Shown: positions 11,079-22,516 of the stretch, one piece after another | Layout: every line of letters begins with the position of its first letter | Position numbering within the stretch: position 1 is the stretch's first letter | Assembly: GCA_030686995.1 (NCBI GenBank) | Contig: CM060697.1 | Coordinates: 101,340,772-101,404,771 of the forward strand | Source of the DNA: Artemisia argyi | Lineage: Eukaryota > Streptophyta > Magnoliopsida > Asterales > Asteraceae | Length of the DNA: 64,000 nucleotides | Direction of reading: 5' to 3' | The notes under the pieces: model-generated | The model's input: the letters and a program-made list of their open reading frames with translations, nothing else | The model's database searches: none | What the model was told of the DNA's origin: nothing | Program-made: the position numbers and the translations under genes

Positions 11079-11770
11079 TGTTGGAAAATTTAGTGCATTT
11101 GAGGGATCAATTCACACCTGGTAATGGGTTTGGAGGTATGGAGTATACACCCATTTGGTCGCTGAATCCCCTGACTCAATAGTGGTTATGTATTGATTCT
11201 GCTGATAGCTTGAATCTGATTCTACTGATAGCATGATTCTGCTGATAGCATGATCTTGCAGATAGTGTGATTCTGCTGCTGGCATTCTACTGCTAGTGTT
11301 TCCACTGATGTGTTAACGTTACCACTGCAAGGGTTATTGTTTCCACTGATAGTGTTAATATTACCACTGCTAGTGATATTGTTTCCACTGATAACCACTG
11401 ATCCCTATTATTATGGAAAGTATTATGATATAATTAATGGGCCGTTAATTATACATAATTCCATGGGCTAGGGTTTTGAGTATTCTCTATTATAAATAGA
11501 GGACACATCATTCTGCATGGAGAGACAAGATACGAGTTACAATACGAAAACACAAAACCCTAAACACTTCAATACGCATCAGGTTCTTGGTTTGTGCCTA
11601 AAGCAAGAACATCACTTGGTCTTATCCCATAGAGATATTCGTGTAACTCAGGCATAGGGTCGAATAGTTTCTATTGGAAAGTGATACCACGATTTCAAGT
11701 GAATATCCGGTACCTTTATTGATTATCTTAACCCTAATCTGGGAAACTGTTTTACAAATAACTACCAACA
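11079..11770 (+). repeat. 5' LTR of Copia 1
   Basis: 692 bp. It holds degenerate repeats of a CTGATAGCATGATTCTG-like unit (about 11195-11400) and a TATA box, TATAAATA, at 11491-11498, about 30 nt before the likely transcript start. Confidence 0.95.
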
Positions 11771-11798
11771 ATCAATAGAAACTAATTAGTCATAATCA

Positions 11799-14700
11799 AT
11801 GGCTGCTGCTATGAGACAAATGGCTGCTAACTTTTCCAAGTTGGAAAAGTTTGAAGGTGTTGATTTCAGAAGGTGGCAAAAGAAGATGCACTTCTTATTG
11901 TCAAGTATGAATGTGGTGTATGTTCTCACGACTGAGATTCCAGAAGATCATGGAGATGATGCTACTATGGATCAGATGAGGGCAAGAAGCAAGTGGGAGA
12001 ATGATGACTACATATGCAGAGGTTTAATTCTCAATGGTATGTCTGATTCTCTATTTGATATTTATCAGAATGTTGAAACTTCTCAAGAACTATGGGATTC
12101 CTTGGAAGCCAAATATATGGCTGAGGATGCATCAAGTAAGAAGTTCCTTGTAAGTAATTTTAACAATTACAAAATGGTTGATTCTAGACCTGTTATGGAA
12201 CAATACAATGAACTTCTTAGTATACTTGGTCGATTCACACAACACAAGATGAACATGGATGAGGCTATTTCAGTCTCTTGTATCATCGATAAACTACCTC
12301 CTTCTTGGAAAGAGTTCAAGCATATGCTTAAGCATAAGAAGGAGGAGTTAACTCTTGTTGAGTTGGGCAGTCACTTGCGCATTGAGGATTCACTCAAAGC
12401 TCAAGACATTGACAAGCCAAAGAGTAGCACTACTACTGGTCCATCAGTTGTCAATATGGTGGAGCATAACAACTCCACTAAGTACAATGACAACAAGGGC
12501 AAGCGTAAGCATCAAGATAACACCAAATCTGATCTTAACAAGAAACCTAAGGTGACTTGTTGGAAGTGTGGAAAACCTGGACACTTCAGGAAAGATTGCA
12601 AGGGTGGTAAAGTTGGAAACAAATCCAATGGATCAGGCACAAGTGGAGGGAATGGTAACACCAATTCTCTGAAAGGTCAGAATGTGTTTAATAAGTCTTT
12701 TAAGATTTATTATGTTACATATATATCTGACATTTACTTTGTGCAGGATGATGATGTTGCGTGGTGGGTTGACTCTGGAGCAACAATTCATGTGTGTAAA
12801 GATAGAAGCTGGTTCAAGACCTATAAGTCAATGAACGATGGTTCTATTCTTCACATGGGAAACGAGTCAACTGCCCTGGTGCATGGAAAAGGATGTGTTG
12901 ATTTGAAGTTTAGTTCTGGAAAGATTGTTTCTTTATTTAATGTTTTACATGTTCCTGATATTAGAAAGAATTTGGTTTCTAGTAGTGTTTTAAATAATTG
13001 TGGTTACAAACAGGTTATTGAATCTGATAAGTTTGTTTTGTCTAAAAATGGTGTGTTTATTGGTTTTGGTTATTTGTGCAATCAAATGTTCAGACTTAAT
13101 ATTGTTCATGATAATATTGATTCTGCTTTTATATCTACATCTAAACTTTATGATTCAAACCTATGGCATGCAAGACTTGGCCATGTAAATTTTAAAAGAA
13201 TGCAAGAAATGTCCAAGGATGGGTTAATACCAGCTTTTGATATGAACACTGAAAAGTGTAAAACTTGTATGTTGAACAAGATAACTAAGAAACCTTTTCA
13301 AGGAGTAAAACGTGAAACTAAAGTTTTGGAGTTAATTCACAGTGACCTTTGTGATTTACATGCTACTCCCTCTTTGGGGAATAAGAAATACTTTGTGACT
13401 TTTATTGATGATGCTTCTAGATTTTGTCATGTTTATTTATTACATTCTAAAGATGAAGCATTAGATAAATTTAAAGTATTTAAAACTGAAGTTGAATTGC
13501 AACAAAGTTCTTTGATCAAAAGATTAAGGACTGATAGGGGAGGTGAGTACATGGATACTTTGTATTTTCAGTCTGTTGGTATAATCCATGAAACGACTGC
13601 CCCTTATACTCCTCAGCAAAATGGAATTTCTGAAAGGAAAAACAAGGTGCTGAAGGAGATGGTTAATTCCATGTTGTCCTATTCAGGGCTGAGTCAAGGG
13701 TTCTGGGGTGAAGCTATGTTAACAGCTTGCTATTTATTAAATAGGGTTCCTAACAAAAGGAACAAAGTTACCCCTTTATGAACTTTGGACTAAAAAGAAA
13801 CCTAACCTTAATTATCTTAGGATATAGGGTTGTAGGGCTGTTGTAAGACTCCCTGATCCAAAGCATAAAACTTTGGGTGAAAAAGGCATTGAATGCATCT
13901 TTGTTGGATATGCTGAGCATTCCAAGGCATATAGGTTTTATGTTATAGAACCTAATGAGTCTGTTTCACTTAACTCAATAATTGAATCAAGGGATGCACT
14001 ATTTGATGAGAACAGATTCTCATCTATCCCTAGACCAAGTCAAAGGATTCCAAATGGAACCAATGACAATGGTGTTTCAGAGGTTCCTGCTGATGAGGTT
14101 CCTGCTGAGGTTGTGGAACAACAACCTGAACCTGAGCTCAGAAGGAGCAATAGGGTGAGGACTCCAAAATCATTTGGACCTGAGTTTCAATTATACTTAA
14201 TTGAAGGTACAAGGAGTGAGGTCTCTGACCAATACTCCTATTGCTTCATTGTGGAGGATGATCCCAAAACATTTGAAGAAGTAATGAAGTCCTAGGATGT
14301 TGCTTTCTGGAAAGAAGCAATTAATGATGAGATGGACTCTATCATGGGCAATAACATTTATGTGTTGAATGATCTACCACCTGGTTGCAAACCTCTAGGT
14401 AGCAAATGGATTTTCAAAAAGAAAATGAAGGTAGATGGAACTGTTGAAAAGGTCAAGGCAAGATTAGTTATTCAAGGCTTTAAACAAAAGTCATGAATAG
14501 ACTACTTTGATACTTATGCTCCAGTGGCACGTATCAGTACCATAAGATTGCTAATTGCTTTGGCATCAATTCACAATCTGATTATTCATCAGATGGATGT
14601 GAAGACAGCTTTCTTGAATGGTGATTTAGATGAGGAGGTTTACATGAACCAACCTCAGGGCTTCATCATGCCTGGCAATGAAAACAAGGTGTGTAAACTG

Positions 14701-15801
14701 ATTAAGTCTCTTTATGGACTAAAACAGGCACCTAAGCAATGGCATCAAAAGTTTGATGAAGTGGTTTTGTCTAGTGGTTATTTACTTAATCAAGCTCACA
14801 AATGTGTATATAGCAAATTTGATGAATCTGGTAAAGGAGTCATCATTTGTCTATATGTTGATGACATGTTGATCTTTGGCACTGACCAAAATCAAGTTGA
14901 TCTTACAAAAGAATTTTTGTCATCAAAATTCTCCATGAAGGATATGGGGGAGGCAGATGTTATCGTTGGCATAAGGATTAAACATGAAAGTAACAAAATT
15001 TCTATCTCTCAGTCTCGTTACATTGAGAAGGTGTTAAAGAAATTTAATTACTTTGATTGTACTCCAGTGAGTACTCCTATGGATACAAGTGAGAAGCTAA
15101 TGCCTAATACTGGCAAAACTATATCTCAACTTCAGTATTCTAGGGTGATTGGTTGCTTGATGTATGCCATGACTTGTACCAGACCTGATATTGCTTTTGT
15201 TGTGGGTAAACTTAGCAGGTATACTAGTAATCCTAGTGCTCATCATTGGCAAGCAATTCAGAGGGTCTTTAAGTATTTGAAGAAAACTATGGATTATAGT
15301 CTCTCATATACTGGTTATCCTTCAGTATTAGAAGGATACACTGATGCAAGTTGGATCAGTAACACTGAAGACAATTCGTCTACTAGTGGCTGGGTATTCC
15401 TACTTGGTGGAGGTGCAATTTCTTGGTCATCCAAGAAACAAACTTGCATTACCAGTTCAACCATGGAATCTGAATTTGTAGCTTTAGTTGCTGCTGGCAA
15501 AGAAGCTGAATGGTTGAAAAACTTGCTTCTTGAGATTCCATTGTGGTCTAAACCTATAGCACCTATTTCTATCCGTTGTGATAGTGCTGCTACATTGACA
15601 AAGGCTTATAGCCAGATGTACAATGGGAAGTCTAGACACCTAGGTGTTAGGCATAGCATGATTCGTGAGCTTATCATGAATGGGGTGGTATCTATAGTGT
15701 TTGTTAAATCTCAACAAAACTTAGCTGATCACTTGACGAAGGGTTTGGCTAGAGACTTGGTTTTGAAGTCTGCTAAAGGGATGGGTTTAAGTCCAACTTA
15801 G
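11799..15801 (+). pseudogene. Copia 1 gag-pol, broken by one frameshift and three stops
   Basis: A single polyprotein frame starts at ATG 11799, only 28 nt after the LTR. The Gag region is followed by a CCHC zinc knuckle (CWKCGKPGHFRKDC, residues about 253-267), the protease motif DSGATIH (about 325), and the integrase with HARLGH, DDASRF and TPQQNG. The reverse transcriptase carries YVDDML near 14854 and the tail is RNase H with GKSRHLGVRHS. Lesions are one extra base near 13775-13777, TAG at 13825-13827, TAG at 14293-14295 and TGA at 14494-14496. Outside these points the frame is open to 15801. The element cannot make full Pol by itself unless the stops are bypassed. Confidence 0.95.
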
Positions 15802-16331
15802 TCACTGAATGCAAGGATACCCAACTCCCTTCTAAGGAAACTTGGAAGCTGAGTTCAATATGGAAAGCTGATCATTTAGTGGACTGAAGCACATGTATTA
15901 CAAACATCCCAAGGTTGTGCTTGTTACCTGCTGAAAGGAGGATGAAGTCTTCACTTCTTAATGGTTAATTTTCTTTGAAAAAGTGCTAAGCAGGAGCATG
16001 AATTAAAGATGAACCACCTATGTGAATGTTGAAGTTTTGCCGCTTCAGGAAGCATTGGATTTTTAGCTTTTACAACATTTATGAATTGGATATGGACACA
16101 TGGCTTATATAGTGTCAGGAGTATTTTAGTGTTTGAAAACTTGTGTGTATTTATCATCAGGTATTCAAATGGGTTGAAGGGTTCAATTCTTAGAACACCC
16201 TGATTCTCGAATATTTGAAAGTATATGTACTAATGTGGAAATTCAATCCTCAGTATATTTTCATTTATGCACTTGTTTTGTTTTTGTGTTTGATTTTCAT
16301 GCAAAGGAAGTGAACTAAATTTGGTGAGGAT

Positions 16332-17023
16332 TGTTGGAAAATTTAGTGCACTTGAGGGATCAATTCACACCTGGTAATGGGTTTGGAGGTATGGAGTATA
16401 CACCCATTTGGTCGCTGAATCCCCTGACTCAATAGTGGTTATGTATTGATTCTGCTGATAGCTTGAATCTGATTCTACTGATAGCATGATTCTGCTGATA
16501 GCATGATCCTGCTGATAGTGTGATTCTGCTACTGGCGTTCTACTGCTAGTGTTTCCACTGATGTGTTAATGTTACCACTGCAAGGGTTATTGTTTCCACT
16601 GATAGTGTTAATATTACCACTGCTAGTGATATTGTTTCCACTGATAACCGCTGATCCCTATTATTATGGAAAGTATTATGATATAATTAATGGGCCGTTA
16701 ATTATACATAATTCCATGGGCTAGGGTTTTGAGTATTCTCTATTATAAATAGAGGACACATCATTCTGCATGGAGAGACAAGATACGAGTTACAATATGA
16801 AAACACAAAACCCTAAACACTTCAATACGCATCAGGTTCTTGGTTTGTGCCTAAAGCAAGAACATCACTTGGTCTTATCCCAAAGAGATATTCGTGTAAC
16901 CCAGGCATAGGGTCGAATAGTTTCTATTGGAAAGTGATACCACGATTTCAAGTGAATATCCGGTACCTTTATTGATTATCTTAACCCTAATCTGGGAAAC
17001 TGTTTTACAAATAACTACCAACA
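16332..17023 (+). repeat. 3' LTR of Copia 1
   Basis: Same 692-bp length as the left LTR, with about 10 substitutions. It is preceded by a purine-rich stretch (AAGGAAGTGAAC and GGTGAGGA) that may serve as polypurine tract. Confidence 0.95.
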
Positions 17024-17028
17024 ATAAG

Positions 17029-17573
17029 GGCATTGCAAACTTCGTTAGACTGATGATCGAGTTTCACCTTCTACATCGACACCACATTAGCTAGAGCTAA
17101 AATCTATCAACCTTAAATAATCATATTCACCATGGAGCCAACATAGACGAATGTTGCTTTGAAATTATAAGGAGCTAATCTAAATACGATACCCCATTTG
17201 GCGATCTGAGAGCCGTCTTTGTGATTTACTCCGGATCAAATGGTTTATCAGGTTAATCTCCAATACAAATACAAAAGGTGTAGGCGCAAGCTCGTGTAAG
17301 CTAACTATGTGTAACATATAATGCTGCTATATTTAATGGATTTCTATAACTTTAAACCGCCAAACAAACAATTAAAATCACTTTGTATCAAAGTCCATCG
17401 TACCGAAACCTGCAGTCAAATGCTTTCAATCGCTCAAAGTCGCAATTTAAAAAAAAAGAGAGAGCTAAGTTTTTGCTTGATCATTCCTTTTAGGTGATCT
17501 AAATCCTAACTATATATGAATGTTATGAGATAGCTTTTGTTCATCTTAATTCATACTTAGGATTATCCCTATA
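17029..17573. other. Former upstream region of DUF247 copy A
   Basis: Non-coding. Collinear with 40255-40690, which lies directly upstream of DUF247 copy B, so this is the ancestral 5' flank now cut off from its gene by Copia 1. No gene seen. Confidence 0.75.
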
Positions 17574-17578
17574 CTTAG

Positions 17579-18984
17579 AGATACGTGGGAATCGCACCAG
17601 GCTTTACCTCTCAAGGGATCTTGAGAAGCTTACAACCCCCACCAGGCAGTGTACCTGATCGTTGTAGTATAGTATAGTGACAAGTACCGGGGGATTGATC
17701 GTTCAGCTTAGGAATAGTGTCGCTAGGATTAGAAAACCTAAATACTAGTTCTAAAGGTGAGGGATGATTATTTTTGTATTTTTATATTTTTTAGAAAGCA
17801 AGTAAAAATCTCGGGTTTGAAGGATTTGGGCGGAATTAGTTGCTAATCAACTAACCCAATACTAAAGACGCAATCAAAATAAAATACTAGAAATGAAAAT
17901 AAACTAAATTATACTAAAATTGTGAGCAATAAGTGGAGAAAATGTGTTTACTTAGATTTCACTACTCCCTAGACATCTTTTACACGTTAATTACTTGTTA
18001 TAATTGCATGGATGACGGATCGTATTCCTTAATACTATTCATGGGGTGGCACACTTAACTCCCCAATTCTATGAGCTCTTATCTCCACCTACACCATGCC
18101 CAGCACAACTATAGGGATTGTAAACAGTGACTCATGCATTAAATACAACCAATAAAGACCTAGTGCACGTCGGTTCATGTTTCTTAAGACGTTCAAGCAT
18201 GTTACCAATTGGAGATCTGCCAGTTTTCTTAAGCCTAACATATAAATCATTCATCCAAGACAAGTATAAACAAGTAATCAACACATAATTAACATCTAGG
18301 TTTCATTAGATCCAAGCAAACACAAGATAGATCTAGCCTAGCATGATGGAATTAAGACAAGAATAAGATATAGACAACCAACACATAGACATATTGATTG
18401 AATTAAAAGAACACTTATCTTAATTACACATGAAAGGTATCAAGGGCTTGGAACCCTTGAAAAACCTGTAAAATTCGCACCAAGTTCGTACTTAGGGTTT
18501 CTCCAAAACTTCTCTCTTTTAAATGTGAAAATTAGAAAACTATATACAGGAAAAGGGGTCTGACGGCGTCAAGACCAAGCTTGTGACGCCGTCACCTCGC
18601 CGCCAAAACTATTCTCGGACTGCCTTGATCTACATTTGACGCCGTCAAGACTTAATCATTTCCAGGCCGTCATGACTTTTACTCTTGACGCCCTTTCTTG
18701 TGACGCCGTCAAATCTGTACTGGGTCGTCATGGAATTTTGCTCTTGACGCCGTCAGGATGTTACTCTTGACGCCGTCACCTACTGTTCCCAGCATGGAAA
18801 ATTAAGACTTTGCCGTTTTCTTCACTTTTATGCTCCAAAAACGTCCGAATTGCTTCCTTTTTCAGATTTCTCTCCCAAAGTACCTAAAATCACAAAAGGA
18901 ACGATTTAGGGCAATATTTGATCAAATAAATTTGAATTCGGGCTTAAATGACCCCCTAAAAACGGATCATTTTTCGCCTCATCA
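17579..18984 (-). repeat. 3' LTR of Athila-like element
   Basis: 1406 bp. The outermost base has changed (AGATACG against TGATACG in the other LTR). It contains the TGACG palindrome cluster at about 18561-18785 and the tRNA-Asp-like stretch at 17659-17686. Confidence 0.92.
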
Positions 18985-19487
18985 TATACCCTTACACTTG
19001 AGATTTGCTTGTCCTCAAGCAAATGCGCTTTTATTCTACTCAAAATACAAGTTAGGGGTCATTTAACACTAATATAAAAGTAATTACAGCAAATAATCGT
19101 TCCACTAAAGACCAATAGATAAGCACGGAGGTCATACACTAGCACCTCACAAATAATGTTTAGATACTCACATCTCTCGGGTGTAATAAAGTGTAAATTA
19201 CAATATGGAAACGGAAGATATCTCTCACTACCTGTCATAGCAAAATAGATTACCATAGGCTTGGGAAATGATCAAACCTCCATCACATGGCGTAAGCACC
19301 TAGGATAAACTATCAAAGAGGTCTTTTAAAGGGTTGTAACATTAGGTGTAGGGATATGAAATACACGGTTTTGTTGGATAAAGGAAGTTTTACTGGTGGC
19401 GAGTTAACAATCTTGGTTAATTACATGTACAATATGGCGTTGCTAAGCCAAGACTAGACTCGACTTAAGCTAATAAATGAAAAATAA

Positions 19488-19529
<42 letters not shown>

Positions 19530-19611
19530 AACATAGAATAAAAAGGGATGGTAGTCCGTATGTTTTTTCTCTTTTCCTTTTTCTATTTTCTTTTTCTTTT
19601 TCTTGATTATT

Positions 19612-19655
<44 letters not shown>

Positions 19656-21508
19656 ATACACTCTTGCCCTACCATCCAAAATAATACATCATAGGGAATG
19701 AATATTCCCCTTACACTTGAATCTTTACATACTTTACAATGAACTAATCTAATGACTCGAATTAAGAAAATCAAAACACTTGGAGCACTTTTAAGAGTAA
19801 CGCACATATGGGGGTAATAAATGATGTTCTTCCCCATTACTCCATAAATAAGTACTTTACCCATGAGTCCCAATTGTCCCAAAACAATATGTACAAGGAT
19901 ATGACTCGACTTAGCAACCATGTAATTAATTAGATAATTAACTTAGGGTTTAACAAATAACAATAATGCACTAAAAATGAGCGCATACACGGAAGGCTAA
20001 GGCGATTTGGTTGTACATTTAAGTGGGGTGTAACAAATTCTTCCTTTAAGTAAGATGCTTAAAGTTAGAAACGAAAAGATAGGCTCGGAGGGGTGTACTA
20101 GGGGTTTCGTGTACTAAAAATGAGTACAACGCTAAGGTGTGGGAAAAATTAGTTGACTTAACTAGCCAAGTAATATGACTTAAATGGTCAAGTAATTATG
20201 ATACGGGTTTAACACAAGGGTGATCCTAATGCCTCTTATCATGTAGTAAATCCTACTACACGAATGTAGTCTCACTAGCGGTCTCAGGATGCATCACTAA
20301 CGCAAGTTCTAGAATCTAAATGCTACCGGTACACTCATAAGCACTAATAGTAAATGCTTTTCCTATCAAATCTAAAGGCGAACCTCACATATTTGGGTGG
20401 AAAATTTTTCTGAATATACGGTTATGTGCTAGTCATACAATCTCCTATCCATGAGACGCTTGCTATGGCTAAAGTTTCACTCCTAAATGTTGTAAAAAAA
20501 TTTAAATTTGGCGCTAAAATTGCACTAACAAGTATTTCTCATAGTTTTATTACACATCTACCATCAAACAAAACAAACTCAAGCGAAAATATATATGTAA
20601 GGTATCATCATTTTACCCTCCCCTTACACTTAAGATGAACATTGTCCCCAATGTTCAAGTAAAGAATGTAAAAGTGAAATAAGTAAAAAGAATGAAATCA
20701 AATACTCCCCTGATTCGCTCGGTATGGATAATTAGGTGGCCAGGTTAAATCTTCCTCCAAGAAAATGAACAATCAAAGCTTCCCTTCCAGAATATAAATC
20801 ATCTTCTTGTCATACATAACCTGTAAATCCTGAGAAAACAGACAAAAACCCAAAGCATCAACCCGAACAAAGATAACTCACAACTCGATGTAATTCCAGA
20901 CTTAGGAATAAAATCAAAACAAGTAAAGATATAATGCTTGTGGAATGAATGTTTGCAGATTTCCTGGAGTTTATAAAACTAAAGAATCAACAAAAATTTT
21001 AAGAGTCCGGTATAAACAAAACTAGCAAAATTTCCAGAATTTTACACGTGACGCCGTCAAGAGTAAACTCGTGACGCCATCAGAAGTGACCTGCAGAAAT
21101 TCTTATGTTAAGTTTCTGAAAAATTTCTGGAAAAACTTCGTCCTACTTCCTGGAAAATCCTGCAAAACATCATTATGACTCGATACAAGCATTTGACTCT
21201 AACAAGTACTAATACACATGTCCATTTATTATTGTTGTGGTTCATGCTCAATTTCGTTCTTATAAACAAATTTGGATCTCCCTTACACTTATCTTTTGCA
21301 AAATACATTTATATGTAATTAAGACGAAGTTAAAAACAAAATAAAGCATTTTCACAATTTACTTTGAAACATGAGCCACAAACAATAAAAATAAAACATG
21401 CATACGGAAACAAATAAAATCAAACAAACAAACAAACAAACAAATAAAAACACACAAAACATGGGTTGCCTCCCAAGATTTGTTTGAGTCACGAGCCTGA
21501 CTCTACCA
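18985..21508. other. Non-coding interior of the Athila-like element
   Basis: No conserved retroelement domain found. It holds a 36-A run (about 19491-19527) and a 36-T run (about 19617-19653) facing each other, partial inverted copies of GGATGGTAG beside them, and five spaced copies of (C)CCTTACACTT or close variants (18989, 19707, 20621, 21281, 21536). Confidence 0.7.
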
Positions 21509-22258
21509 TTATTTAACGGAAATAGGGGAGGTTTTCCCTACACTTAGGATTAAGTGTGGGTGAAAGTAGCGATACACACCCTTAGGGTGTGAATATGCCA
21601 CGTGAGGTGAAGGGGGTGAGTGAATGGCTTCCTTCATCCTAAAACTACCCGGATAATATTGGTTGATGGGTGGGTCGGTTCCTCTTTTGTCTCCTAGAAA
21701 TATATCTAAGTATGGAAAGGTGTGTAAAGATTGAGGTTCCGGTTCATCAACACTAGGAAATTCCCTAGAACTAGGAGTAAGGTTATCACTACAAGTGTTC
21801 AAACCTATATCCTCAAGTGGTGCCTGGTCCAAGGGTTCTACCTCCATCGGAATTCATAAAGTTTCTTCTACTTCTTCCGGGTAAGTCACGGGCGGTGTGT
21901 GTGCCTCAAATGATGGTTGAGTATTTTGTGGGCTTATGTTACTTACCTCATCATTCCACGTGTCACGATCACCTATATCCTTAGGTAGTGATAATAACAA
22001 ACCTAGTGCTTCATCCAACTTAAGGTTTATTGATACGGCTCTATCCATAATTCCTTGGCAAACTAGGTCGCTTTTTCTATTAGCCTCACTAAAACGAGAT
22101 CCTAAACATGGAGGTTGTTCATAAGAATCTATCCTAGGTGAAGGCTCATATGATTCATAGGTGTCTCTAAATGAGGTATTTTGCATTTCTTGGTGTTCTA
22201 GCCACTCAACCATATCTTGCAATCTTAGAAGTCTAAGTGAAGTGTCCATTTGAAGCAA
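21509..22258 (-). pseudogene. Unknown ORF of the Athila-like element, split by one TGA
   Basis: I do not recognise this family. Two consecutive stretches in the same frame (22258 to 21854, and 21847 to 21509) are separated by one TGA and two codons, about 250 residues in all. The first part is acidic with MDTSLRLLRLQDMVEWLEHQ, repeated SYE..P segments and a possible helix DEALGLLLSLP. The second is Pro/Ser rich (HSPPSPHVAYSHPKGVYRYF). No zinc, protease or envelope motif is visible. It is just inside the 5' LTR in sense orientation, where gag would normally begin. Confidence 0.5.
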
Positions 22259-22384
22259 ATTACATACAAAATCACAAAGAAAAGATAGACTAAAGAGAAC
22301 CTAAAAATAAAAATATAATCTTACTAGAAAGGAATCTAGCAAGTAGACCTAATAAAAAGAAATTCTAACCTAGACAATAACTAT

Positions 22385-22402
22385 TCCCCGGCAGCGGCGC
22401 CA
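22385..22402 (-). other. Primer binding site for tRNA-Asp
   Basis: The plus strand reads TCCCCGGCAGCGGCGCCA, matching the 3' end of plant tRNA-Asp(GUC) including CCA in 17 of 18 positions (from memory of the tRNA). The element RNA (minus strand) is therefore complementary to the tRNA 3' end. It lies 6 nt inside the 5' LTR edge at 22409. Confidence 0.88.
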
Positions 22403-22488
22403 AAAACTTGATACGTGGGAATCGCACCAGGCTTTACCTCTCAAGGGATCTTGAGAAGCTTACAACCCCCACCAGGCAGTGTACCTGA

Positions 22489-22516
22489 TCGTTGTAGTAT
22501 AGTATAGTGACAAGTA
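22489..22516 (+). other. tRNA-Asp 5'-half-like sequence in U5
   Basis: TCGTTGTAGTATAG here is identical to nt 2-15 of plant tRNA-Asp. A TATAG repeat and then TGACAAGTA follow, matching the D-arm (TGGTAAGTA) in most positions. Resemblance ends before the anticodon arm, so this is not a tRNA gene. The same sequence is at 17659-17686 in the other LTR. It lies about 90 nt from the primer site and on the strand that makes element RNA complementary to the tRNA. Confidence 0.75.

Larger units (their letters stand above)
11079..17023 (+). mobile_element. Full-length Ty1/Copia retrotransposon 1 (inactive)
   Basis: The two LTRs are both 692 bp (11079-11770 and 16332-17023), begin TGTTGG and end CCAACA, and are flanked by the 5-bp target duplication ATAAG (11074-11078 and 17024-17028). 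By eye about 10 differences separate the LTRs (about 1.4%), a recent insertion. The domain order gag, protease, integrase, reverse transcriptase, RNase H is Copia. No standard tRNA-iMet primer site follows the left LTR. It inserted between the DUF247 copy A start and its upstream region. Confidence 0.97.

Noticed and set aside
19470..19921. Lys-rich ORFs on the minus strand
   Set aside because: Generated by the A36/T36 homopolymers in the Athila-like interior.
20426..20638. 70-codon ORF in the Athila-like interior
   Set aside because: Antisense to the element, short, and without motif.
22489..22516. A possible tRNA-Asp gene
   Set aside because: Only the 5' part (acceptor and D-arm region) matches; anticodon and T arms are absent, and a TATAG repeat interrupts it.
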